A DNA stretch of 42,128 bases, taken from NCBI GenBank assembly GCA_964437425.1, contig CAYTGO010000025.1, positions 1 to 42,128 on the forward strand. The letters are read 5' to 3'. The DNA is from Scalindua sp964437425. GTDB taxonomy: Bacteria; Planctomycetota; Brocadiia; Brocadiales; Scalinduaceae. The notes under the pieces are model-generated. The model ran no database searches, was not told where the DNA came from, and saw nothing but the letters and a program-made list of their open reading frames with translations. Shown in pieces: positions 1-7,203 of the stretch. Made by a program: the position numbers and the translations under genes. Within the stretch, counting starts at the first letter, position 1. Each line of letters opens with the position of its first letter.

Positions 1-1220
1 TTTATCAGTGGTAGAAAAAGTGCTATTACAATTGTACCAACCGATATCCCCAGGAATATAACTATAACCGGTTCCAGCATGCTTGTCAGTGATTCAACAA
101 GGCTGTCAATATCGTTGTCATAATTCTCGGCAATCTTGGTGAGCATCTTATCAAGTTCTCCGGTTTGCTCTCCTATTTCAACCATATTGACTACCATAGG
201 CTCACATATTTTCGACTCACGAAGCGGTCTCGCAATACTTTCTCCTTCACGGATGCTATCGTGTATCCGGTTAACCGCTTTACTCATCGCCAGGTTTCCG
301 GTAATATTTCTCACATTGTTCAGGGCTTCCAGGATAGGTACACCACTTGATATCAGGGTTGCAAGGGTCCTTGCAAATTTGGAGACAACAGATTTATTAA
401 TAAGTTTACCGAATATTGGTATTCTAAATTTCAGTCTGTCAATTACTAACCTGCATTTGCCTATTTTTCCAATTAACTTAAATATAATGAAGACGGCAAC
501 AGGAATTCCAAAAATGGAATACCAGTGAATAAATAAAAAGCTGCTTACGCTTATCAAGCCTGCTGTCAGCCACGGAAGGGGTACTCCCATCTCTTGAAAC
601 ATAGTTGCAAACCTGGGTATTATGAACATCATAATTGCAGTCAGTATTGCACTAGATGCTAAAATAACAGTTGCGGGGTACATCATAGCGCTAATGATTT
701 TTCGTTTGAGCTTCTGCATTTTTTCTCTGTATGTTGCCAGTCGTTCTAAGATTGCATCGAGTGTTCCGCTAATCTCACCTGCGTTGATAATGTTTACGTA
801 GAGTTTATCAAAAACTTTAGGATGTTTTGACATTGCTATGGATAGGGTATCGCCACCCTTAATATCTGCAATTATTTCTCCAACAGCACTCTTTAACAAA
901 CCCTTTTTCATTTGTGTTTCAAGAATAGTCAAACTTTGTACAATAGGTATGTCGGCATTTTGGAGTGTTGCTAGTTGTCTTGTGAATGGGTTAATCTGCT
1001 TATCACTTACTCTGCCAATAGTGATTGAAGATAGCGATCTTTTACGTTTTTTTGTGGTTATGGATTCTGTTACAATTTTGTCTTTGAGCTGCTTGACCGA
1101 AGTGGGATAATACCCCTTGCTGCGTATAGAGACAAGTGCCTCATCATATGATACTGTTTCCACCTCATCTTTTACAAATGTACCGTCACTGTTATAAGCC
1201 TGGTATTTAAATATTGGCAT
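1..1220 (-). CDS. Type II secretion/type IV pilus inner-membrane platform protein (GspF/PilC family), 3' end cut by window
   Basis: Reading the minus strand from the ATG at 1220 gives an uninterrupted frame of about 406 residues to the window edge. It opens with MPIFKYQAYNSDG, the typical GspF/PilC start, and has the duplicated T2SSF architecture: a cytoplasmic helical domain with Q-PFTRQLATL, a first membrane pair near residues 170-225, a second T2SSF domain with KFARTLATLISSGVPILEA and GEQTGELDKML, and a last membrane helix ending VIALFLPLI. Family members stop a few residues after that point, so only the extreme C-terminus is missing. This protein is the inner-membrane platform that the ATPase turns to build pilin fibres. 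It lies 31 nt downstream of a GspE/PilB ATPase in the same direction, so the two are probably co-transcribed. Whether the machine is a type IV pilus or a type II secretion system cannot be decided here. Confidence 0.93.
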   Translation of the reverse strand, partial: MPIFKYQAYNSDGTFVKDEVETVSYDEALVSIRSKGYYPTSVKQLKDKIVTESITTKKRKRSLSSITIGRVSDKQINPFTRQLATLQNADIPIVQSLTILETQMKKGLLKSAVGEIIADIKGGDTLSIAMSKHPKVFDKLYVNIINAGEISGTLDAILERLATYREKMQKLKRKIISAMMYPATVILASSAILTAIMMFIIPRFATMFQEMGVPLPWLTAGLISVSSFLFIHWYSIFGIPVAVFIIFKLIGKIGKCRLVIDRLKFRIPIFGKLINKSVVSKFARTLATLISSGVPILEALNNVRNITGNLAMSKAVNRIHDSIREGESIARPLRESKICEPMVVNMVEIGEQTGELDKMLTKIAENYDNDIDSLVESLTSMLEPVIVIFLGISVGTIVIALFLPLI

Positions 1221-1251
1221 AGTTATAGTGTTACCCTGTAAAGTTACTTAT

Positions 1252-2970
1252 TTAATTAATACTTGTTTCTCTTGCGACCTCTTCCAGAGTAGTTAACCCG
1301 TTGTATACAGCGCTCAGCCCGCTTTCTGATAATGTCTGCATGCCGTTATTTTGGGCTACTTCTCTTAACGTTTCAGTGGATGATCGTTTTATAATGTGTG
1401 AGCACATCTCTTCATCTACTGACATTATCTCAAGGATTGACATTCTGCCCTTATAACCCGTACGATTACAGCTACTACAGCCTTTTCCCATATAGAAATG
1501 CCTGTCCTGTAAATCGTGATCAAGCAATCCAATCTCATGAAGGATGTCATCGTCAGGAGTGTATTCTTCTTTGCAATCCGGGCATATTTTTTTCACTAAT
1601 CTCTGGCTGATTATGGCTACCAGCGCAGCTGTTATTAAGTATGGTTTGAGTCCCATATTAATTAATCTTGTTATTGTTGACGGGGCATCATTTGTATGTA
1701 ACGTGCTTAAAACCAGGTGGCCTGTCAGTGATGCCTGTACCGCTATCTCTAATGTTTCCAGATCTCTTATTTCGCCTATCAGAATTATATCCGGATCCTG
1801 TCTTAGTATTGACCTTAAACAATTAGAGAATGTTACGTCAATCTCAGGATTAATTTGAATCTGCATTATGCCGTCAATATCATACTCAACAGGGTCTTCA
1901 GTCGTAATGATTTTCAGTCCGGTTACATTAACATGGTTGAGGCACGCGTATAAAGTTGTTGTTTTTCCTGAACCCGTAGGGCCGGTAACCAGAATAATTC
2001 CGTTGGGTTTATGCATCAGTTGTTTAACTGTCTTGAGATTGTCAGGCATCATACCTAATCTGGTCAGATCAAGCGAAACTGAACTCTTGTCAAGAATCCT
2101 CATGACAACGCTTTCTCCGTGATTAGTAGGTAATGTTGAAATACGAACATCAACAGAGTGTCCTCTTATAGTCAGAAAGATGCGGCCATCTTGCGGTAAC
2201 CTTCTTTCAGCTATATCCATGTTTGCCATGACCTTGATTCTTGAGATAATGCCGCTTGCAAAAAGCACCGGGACCGGTACCTTTTCACGTAGTACTCCAT
2301 CAATTCTGTAGCGAACCCTGAATTCGTTTTCAAACACTTCAAAATGAATATCGCTTGCTTTGACTATGATGGCTTGTAAAAGAATTAAATTGACGAAGCT
2401 TTTTATTGGTGTGTCACTGGACATCTCCTTCAAATGCTCCATTTCAATGATTTCTCTACTGTTGGAGTCATCTGTTCCGGATAAATCATGCTGGAATTTG
2501 TCCAGGATTTCTTCTACAGATTCATGTCCGCCGGGATAATATTTATCTATGGCATTTGCAACATTCTCTCTCTCAACTAAGACAGGTATCACATCATACT
2601 TTAGGAGGAACCGGAGATCATCCATCTGTTGTATGTCCATAGGATCCTGTTGTGCGACGGTAATTGTTGACTCTTCAAAGGCTATCGGAATTATTCTATA
2701 AAGCTGAGCAATAGAGTGTGGGATTTTGTCCAGAACATCCTGGTTAATGTCAACATCTTCGAGATCAATAACTTCCATTCCAAGATAATCACTCAGTCCT
2801 TCCATGATTCTGTTGCTAGTCGTATATTCAAGGTCTACCAATACGTCTCCCAGAGCTTTTCCATTAATTTCCTGTATTTCAAGAGCCTCATCTATCTGGT
2901 CTTTACTTACCAGTCTCTTTTCTAATAATATCTGTCCGAATAATTTTCTTTTATCTTCTTTTGTCGCCAT
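1252..2970 (-). CDS. GspE/PilB-type assembly ATPase, copy 1 (572 aa)
   Basis: This is a hexameric cytoplasmic ATPase that powers pilin or pseudopilin polymerisation. The N-terminal 65 residues form an MshEN-type domain (LFGQILLEKRLVSKDQI, then ALGDVLVDLEY), the fold that binds c-di-GMP in MshE. Next comes the T2SSE catalytic domain, with ASDIHFE, RYRIDGV, the Walker A P-loop GPTGSGKTTTLYA near residues 330-340, the Asp box TTEDPVEY, Walker B ILIGEIRDLET and the His box LVLSTLHTNDA. A zinc tetracysteine pair (CPDC and CSSCNRTGYKG) follows, as is usual in GspE/PilB. All catalytic motifs look intact. The gene sits 49 nt downstream of a second ATPase of the same family and 31 nt upstream of the platform-protein gene. 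The start is the ATG at 2970; no strong ribosome-binding site is visible. Confidence 0.95.
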   Translation of the reverse strand: MATKEDKRKLFGQILLEKRLVSKDQIDEALEIQEINGKALGDVLVDLEYTTSNRIMEGLSDYLGMEVIDLEDVDINQDVLDKIPHSIAQLYRIIPIAFEESTITVAQQDPMDIQQMDDLRFLLKYDVIPVLVERENVANAIDKYYPGGHESVEEILDKFQHDLSGTDDSNSREIIEMEHLKEMSSDTPIKSFVNLILLQAIIVKASDIHFEVFENEFRVRYRIDGVLREKVPVPVLFASGIISRIKVMANMDIAERRLPQDGRIFLTIRGHSVDVRISTLPTNHGESVVMRILDKSSVSLDLTRLGMMPDNLKTVKQLMHKPNGIILVTGPTGSGKTTTLYACLNHVNVTGLKIITTEDPVEYDIDGIMQIQINPEIDVTFSNCLRSILRQDPDIILIGEIRDLETLEIAVQASLTGHLVLSTLHTNDAPSTITRLINMGLKPYLITAALVAIISQRLVKKICPDCKEEYTPDDDILHEIGLLDHDLQDRHFYMGKGCSSCNRTGYKGRMSILEIMSVDEEMCSHIIKRSSTETLREVAQNNGMQTLSESGLSAVYNGLTTLEEVARETSIN

Positions 2971-3019
2971 GTTATCTTACGTTTTCAGATTTTTATTCTT
3001 AATGCATTAGAGTGAAGTT

Positions 3020-4723
3020 TTATATGGAATCTATAGAAGTGATTCTCATCACTTCCTCCAGTGTTGTGATTTGCTCACGTGCCAATCTCAGCCCGTCTTC
3101 GGCTAGTGTACACATTCCATTAGAGTGCGCAATTTTCCTTAGTTCGTTTGTTGGCGTATTATGGAATATTGCGTTTCTCAACTCAGTATTCATACTCATG
3201 AACTCAAAGATAGGTTTCCTGCCGCGATAACCTGTTTTGTTACAATACTCACATCCCAGACCATGGTAGAATTCCGTGTTTTCAAGATTAACACTATCCA
3301 TATTCAGCGCTTCTAAGACATCCTTCTCTACTTTGTGTGGGGCTTTACATTTTGGACATATTACTCTAACCAGACGTTGTGCCAGGATTGCCTGAATTGA
3401 TGATGATATAAGAAAAGGTTTGATACCCATATCGACTAGCCTTGTAATTGCTGAAGGTGCGTCATTTGTATGAAGAGTGCTCATGACCAGATGTCCGGTT
3501 AATGCGGAAGTAACTGCTATCTCAGCGGTCTCTACATCTCGAATCTCTCCTATGACAATGATATTTGGGTCCTGTCGCAGTACGGCACGGAGTATGCTTG
3601 GAAAGGTTAATCCGATTCTTTCGTTTACCTGACACTGGTTAATTCCTGAAAGATTGTATTCTATCGGATCTTCCACAGTAATGATCTTGTTTTCTGCGCG
3701 GTCGACTTCATTTAAGGATGCATAAAGGGTTGTAGATTTACCACTGCCGGTAGGTCCGGTAACAAGAAATATTCCGTTTGGTTTCTTCAGTATGCTTTTA
3801 AAGTTATTGTAATCATGATCAGAAAAACCCATATTTTTTAGTTGTATGAGTACTGTAGATTTTTCCAATATTCTCATTACAATACTTTCACCGCAGGTAG
3901 TTGGTATTGTACTTACTCTGATATCTATTGGCTTCTCACCCACTTCAGAGCTTATGCGCCCGTCTTGTGGCTTTCTCTTTTCTGTGATATCAATATTGGA
4001 GAGTATCTTTATCCTGGAAATCAACGCCTCATGTATTCGATTTGTAATTGAGTGTACTTCCTGACATACACCATCAATTCTGTATCTTATACGGGTTTTA
4101 TTTGGAAGTGGCTCGATGTGGATATCACTGGCTCGTGTCTTAACTGCCTCATCAATTATGAAGGTAACAAGTTTGACAATTGGCGCCTCTGCCTCTTCCT
4201 CAGCACCAAATGTGTAGTCCAAAGATTTATCAGCGCTGGCAATTATTGACTTAAATCCATCCAGGTATCCATCAAATGAGACTACTCTTTCCTTGTCATA
4301 ATATTTTTTTATAGCGTGTTCAATATTACTCTTCGTAGCCAACACGCCTTCAACATTAATATTCAATGTAAAACGCAGATCTTCGAGTGTGTCGATATCC
4401 AGTGGGTCGCTTATGGCAACGATAAGCAGATCGCCTTGTCTTGCTACAGGAACAATATTATGTTTTTTTGCGATGTTTTTTGGGACGGTGTTAATCACGT
4501 CTTCCGGAATTGATGCTGCTATGGGATTGACGACTTGAAAGTCATATTGCTCTGCCAGGCTTTTTGTTATGTCATCAGCGTCTGCATAACCCATCTCTGT
4601 CAACGCTTCTCCCAGCCTTATTGACTGTCTCTTCTGGTGTGCCAAGGCTTTATTTAGCTGCTCATCAGAGATTATTCCCTTGTCTCGCAGCATTTGTCCC
4701 AGAGATGAATATGAGGTTTTCAT
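3020..4723 (-). CDS. GspE/PilB-type assembly ATPase, copy 2 (567 aa)
   Basis: This is a second complete T2SSE ATPase, immediately upstream of the first in the operon. It has an MshEN-type N-terminus (SLGQMLRDKGIISDEQL and RLGEALTEMGYADAD), ASDIHIEPLPN, RYRIDGVCQEV, Walker A GPTGSGKSTTLYA near residue 320, ITVEDPIEYNL, Walker B IVIGEIRDVETAE, the His box LVMSTLHTNDA, and the zinc pair CPKC / CEYCNKTGYRG. Both copies end with a TTLEEV-x-R-x-TSI tail, which points to an old tandem duplication followed by divergence. Either both act in the same machine (mixed or alternative motors) or one serves another pilin set. The N-terminal motif matches the MshE consensus more closely here than in copy 1, so this copy is the better c-di-GMP receptor candidate; that is inference from motif quality only. 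Confidence 0.95.
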   Translation of the reverse strand: MKTSYSSLGQMLRDKGIISDEQLNKALAHQKRQSIRLGEALTEMGYADADDITKSLAEQYDFQVVNPIAASIPEDVINTVPKNIAKKHNIVPVARQGDLLIVAISDPLDIDTLEDLRFTLNINVEGVLATKSNIEHAIKKYYDKERVVSFDGYLDGFKSIIASADKSLDYTFGAEEEAEAPIVKLVTFIIDEAVKTRASDIHIEPLPNKTRIRYRIDGVCQEVHSITNRIHEALISRIKILSNIDITEKRKPQDGRISSEVGEKPIDIRVSTIPTTCGESIVMRILEKSTVLIQLKNMGFSDHDYNNFKSILKKPNGIFLVTGPTGSGKSTTLYASLNEVDRAENKIITVEDPIEYNLSGINQCQVNERIGLTFPSILRAVLRQDPNIIVIGEIRDVETAEIAVTSALTGHLVMSTLHTNDAPSAITRLVDMGIKPFLISSSIQAILAQRLVRVICPKCKAPHKVEKDVLEALNMDSVNLENTEFYHGLGCEYCNKTGYRGRKPIFEFMSMNTELRNAIFHNTPTNELRKIAHSNGMCTLAEDGLRLAREQITTLEEVMRITSIDSI

Positions 4724-4868
4724 ATTATTTACAGGTGCAACTACAAGTCTTCAGGATTGAGAAAATACTGTCATCAGATATTTATGCTATCAATGGGTTA
4801 AAGTTATGTCTATGAATCCAAAAGTTACATTATATTTCATACAATGACCCTACGTAACATTGTTAATG

Positions 4869-5126
4869 TCACCATTTTCTTTTCTTCTTCTTTCGTTGCT
4901 TCTTCTTTTTCGCTTTCCTTGTGGGTTTTTTTCTTCTTCTTCTCGCTTCCAGATCTCTCATGGAAAATGTTAGTATTGCAGGTGTTACATATGCTGTCGT
5001 GATGAGAAGCTTTTTCAAAAAGGCACGTCGCCTTTCGTCAAAACCGCTCAATAGTTCGTCGTTGTCCATCTGGTTTGATTGAGCATCCTTGTCAGAGTTG
5101 TCAAAAGATTCATCCGGTTTTTTCAT
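4869..5126 (-). CDS. Small Tat-signal-like protein with strongly basic tail (85 aa)
   Basis: I do not recognise a named family. The protein has three charge-segregated parts. Residues 1-31 are acidic and polar. Residues about 32-55 carry a twin-arginine-like motif (RRRAFLKK) followed by a hydrophobic stretch (LLITTAYVTPAILTFSM). The last 28 or so residues are almost entirely Arg and Lys, ending KKKKRKW. RRxFLK is the Tat consensus core, but the Tyr-Val-Thr-Pro segment also resembles a group of short RRxFLKK-YVxP proteins whose role is unknown. An AGGAGA ribosome-binding site lies 7 nt before the ATG, which supports real translation. The gene sits inside the pilus-type operon between the four-motif MshEN gene and the second ATPase. 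The basic tail could bind nucleic acid, anionic polymer or lipid; nothing decides this. Confidence 0.7.
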   Translation of the reverse strand: MKKPDESFDNSDKDAQSNQMDNDELLSGFDERRRAFLKKLLITTAYVTPAILTFSMRDLEARRRRKKPTRKAKKKKQRKKKKRKW

Positions 5127-5239
5127 CTTTTTTTCTCCTGGTTAATATTTACAATTTGTGGTAGAGATGGTGGAGGTGGTAATGGTTTTTAGAAGAAGCG
5201 GTCTGGAGCAGAAGTGTATATGAGGATAGTAATAATACC

Positions 5240-5614
5240 TTATATATTATCTGTTTCTCCCTTTTCTTTTAATTCAAGAAACTGCTTCAATTCTTCCTCC
5301 ATGTCCGCCTTACTAATGGCACCGTATAGAACCAGTATCTCGCCAAGCAGATTACGTTTTTCCTTTTGTAATACGAGGAGCTTTTCAATACTTTCCTCGT
5401 TAATAAATCCCAATTCTATCGCGATCTCTCCAAAGAGCCCACCATTCTCTCTCTGGTTATCCAGAATTGTACTCAATTGTTTATTACTTAGAAAATTCTC
5501 TTTTACAGCCAGTACGCCGAGAGTTATGTGCTTTTCATTCTGAAACTTCAGAGCATCTTCCAGTTCAGTCTCGTCAATCCTCTCCTTCTTGATTAAGTAT
5601 TCACCGAACCTCAC
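5240..5614 (-). CDS. Stand-alone MshEN-type protein with four 24-residue motifs (124 aa)
   Basis: The protein consists almost wholly of four copies of the c-di-GMP-binding-type MshEN motif: residues 2-25 (RFGEYLIKKERIDETELEDA...), 31-54 (TLGVLAVKENFLS...), 60-83 (LFGEIAIELGFIN...) and 89-112 (LLGEILVLYGAIS...). Each is 24 residues long and each is separated by exactly five residues, so the period is 29. In MshE, two such motifs with a 5-residue spacer bind one c-di-GMP; that is known family behaviour, and four motifs would make two units. There is no ATPase domain. The start is GTG at 5614, supported by an AGGAGG ribosome-binding site (complement of 5620-5625) five nt upstream. It precedes two ATPases with the same N-terminal domain, so it may be a detached sensor or competitor for them. 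Motif copy 4 ends in Phe rather than Gln. Confidence 0.85.
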   Translation of the reverse strand: MRFGEYLIKKERIDETELEDALKFQNEKHITLGVLAVKENFLSNKQLSTILDNQRENGGLFGEIAIELGFINEESIEKLLVLQKEKRNLLGEILVLYGAISKADMEEELKQFLELKEKGETDNI

Positions 5615-5741
5615 AAAAGCCTCCTAGTAATGATATATATCCCCTAATATGGTGCTATTCTGGAACCTCTAACTTTAATCTATCTAATGAAAATGAAATA
5701 TTCAAGTAAAAAGCATTGCTCCTGTCGCAAGCATTTCTACT

Positions 5742-6911
5742 TTACTGGCATGCACCCTCAGTATCACCATGGCCCTGGTGGCCTGACCATGCGTCAGAAT
5801 CTATTACCATGGTTTTTTCTGCAGCTGTACCAGGCTTGTGGCATATGGTCATATCACCAGGATCTGCGCTGGTATCATCGTCATCAGTTCCTGCTTTAGG
5901 CTTCTTATGGTGAGCCTGGTTTTGGGATGGATGTTCGTGCATGTGCCTCTCTCCATCCACATGGGTATGGTAGTGTGAATGCAGCGGTGCATTTCCAGTT
6001 GTCGTGGATGTTGTACCACCGGTTTTAAGTGTAGTTACATTACCGGTTTCACGATCCGTTACCACTACAATTCCAGCAGTTTGCGTAACAACTGTCTGGT
6101 AGCCGATCTCGGAAGCGTTGTCGCTGGTTGTCACGGTAAATTCTGTGCCTCTTACTCCAACAATTGCACTTGGCGTAACAACCTCAAATTTAGAACCGGT
6201 CGTAACCTGAACGTCTATAGTCCCACTGTCCTGCACTTTTACGATGCTGTACAGGGTGCCGTCAGAAAGCCTGACGGATTGTACCAGAAAGCATCCATAA
6301 CTGCCTCCGGACTTGTTTTCTACGGTAACAGTACTTCCATCATCAAAATTCAACGTATCATTTACGCTGCTGATTGTCCTCTGTGCAGTGGTGCCATCAG
6401 GTGGTATCTCTTGTCCGTTTTTATCCAGTACGGTACCAACACTCGTGATTTCTGTAGAGCCTGTGGAGAAGGCAGTTGTTGAATTCTTAGTGCCTCTGTG
6501 GCGAGGACAGCCGAGGGCAAGTTCGTTACTATCATAAGATCCTTTTCGTGCCACATAGTATGGGTCATAACTTGCGAAGTTGCTTATGCTGGTGGAATTG
6601 CTGTCTTCAGGGCAGATAAATGTGGACTTGTCTTTTATATAGCTTGCAAGCTCGGTAGAAAGAGGGTACATGTCGTCACTATCGTCAGGATAACCGTCAT
6701 TGGGAAAGGCCATATAATCGTTATAATAAGATTGCAAGCCCTGAGATAGCGACCTCAGGTTACTTATGCATGTTGTCTGGCTATTTGCCCCTCTTACCTT
6801 GCCAATTGTTACTACTCCAATGCCTGCTAATACGGCGATTATCCCAATCGTCACAAGGATTTCAATAAGTGTGAATCCTCTGTTTCTACCTTTGCATTTC
6901 AATTTCCACAT
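5742..6911 (-). CDS. Prepilin-like protein fused to FecR-type domain, His-rich region and CHxPG...HGDxxGxC tail (389 aa)
   Basis: The N-terminus is a class III prepilin signal: a basic leader (MWKLKCKGRNRG), then FTLIEILVTIGIIAVLAGIGVV with Glu at +5, so a prepilin peptidase should cut between Gly and Phe. The next 100 residues resemble planctomycete-type pseudopilin heads (CISNLRSLSQGLQSYYNDY, FICPEDSN, GCPRHRG). Residues about 180-300 look like a FecR domain (SKFEVVTPSAIVGVRGTEFTV). Residues 311-335 hold nine histidines (HSHYHTHVDG...), followed by a DDDD run. The last 37 residues (ICHKPG ... HGDTEGAC) match the widespread extracellular CHxPPGNP...HGDxxGxC module. I chose the ATG at 6911 because GGAGGG lies six nt before it; a GTG at 6932 is in frame but has no such site. 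It is the first gene of the pilus-type operon. Confidence 0.88.
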   Translation of the reverse strand: MWKLKCKGRNRGFTLIEILVTIGIIAVLAGIGVVTIGKVRGANSQTTCISNLRSLSQGLQSYYNDYMAFPNDGYPDDSDDMYPLSTELASYIKDKSTFICPEDSNSTSISNFASYDPYYVARKGSYDSNELALGCPRHRGTKNSTTAFSTGSTEITSVGTVLDKNGQEIPPDGTTAQRTISSVNDTLNFDDGSTVTVENKSGGSYGCFLVQSVRLSDGTLYSIVKVQDSGTIDVQVTTGSKFEVVTPSAIVGVRGTEFTVTTSDNASEIGYQTVVTQTAGIVVVTDRETGNVTTLKTGGTTSTTTGNAPLHSHYHTHVDGERHMHEHPSQNQAHHKKPKAGTDDDDTSADPGDMTICHKPGTAAEKTMVIDSDAWSGHQGHGDTEGACQ

Positions 6912-6917
6912 GATAGA

Positions 6918-6923
6918 CCCTCC
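6918..6923 (-). promoter_or_regulatory. Ribosome-binding site deciding the pilin-FecR start
   Basis: The minus strand reads GGAGGG here, six nt before the ATG at 6911. The in-frame GTG at 6932 lies upstream of the site, so this Shine-Dalgarno supports the shorter 389-residue product, whose leader peptide is then a normal length for a prepilin. Confidence 0.75.
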
Positions 6924-7103
6924 AATATCCACATGATCATTTTACTGAGTTTTACGGGTAATTTCTTGTAATCTCCCGCATGTTCAATAATACGGTTAAA
7001 CTTTAGAGAAACACATGCAGAATAAGCAAACTATATACCCTTTGCACCGAGTGTAACGTACCATGTATATCCATGGAACAGGTTTAGAATGATAAACATT
7101 TGT

Positions 7104-7132
7104 GTTATAATAACTTATCCTACTGTTGTCTA
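7104..7132 (-). promoter_or_regulatory. Candidate sigma-70 promoter for the pilin-FecR operon
   Basis: On the minus strand TAGACA (7127-7132) and TATAAC (7104-7109) are separated by 17 nt; each hexamer differs from consensus at one position. It points at the pilin-FecR gene, about 190 nt away, and would give a long leader. No other convincing promoter was seen in the 292 nt between the pilin gene and the HD-GYP gene. Read by eye only. Confidence 0.4.
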
Positions 7133-7203
7133 GTATAAATACAAGATTTATGAATATAATTAATATTCCATAGCCTGGTACTATTTAACATGCTGTTTAG
7201 TTT

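Noticed and set aside
3075..3095. Minus-strand TGGCACG-like word as a sigma-54 promoter
   Set aside because: The GG-to-GC spacing is three nt short, and the word lies within the second ATPase coding region.
6380..6400. Minus-strand TGGCACC...TGC word as a sigma-54 promoter
   Set aside because: The spacing is wrong, and the word lies within the pilin-FecR coding region.
5979..6482. 167-codon plus-strand frame antisense to the pilin-FecR gene
   Set aside because: It is a shadow of a well-supported gene, is rich in Cys and Tyr in no recognisable pattern, and has no ribosome-binding site.
6912..6932. GTG start for the pilin-FecR protein
   Set aside because: The GGAGGG ribosome-binding site lies inside this extension and fits the ATG at 6911.
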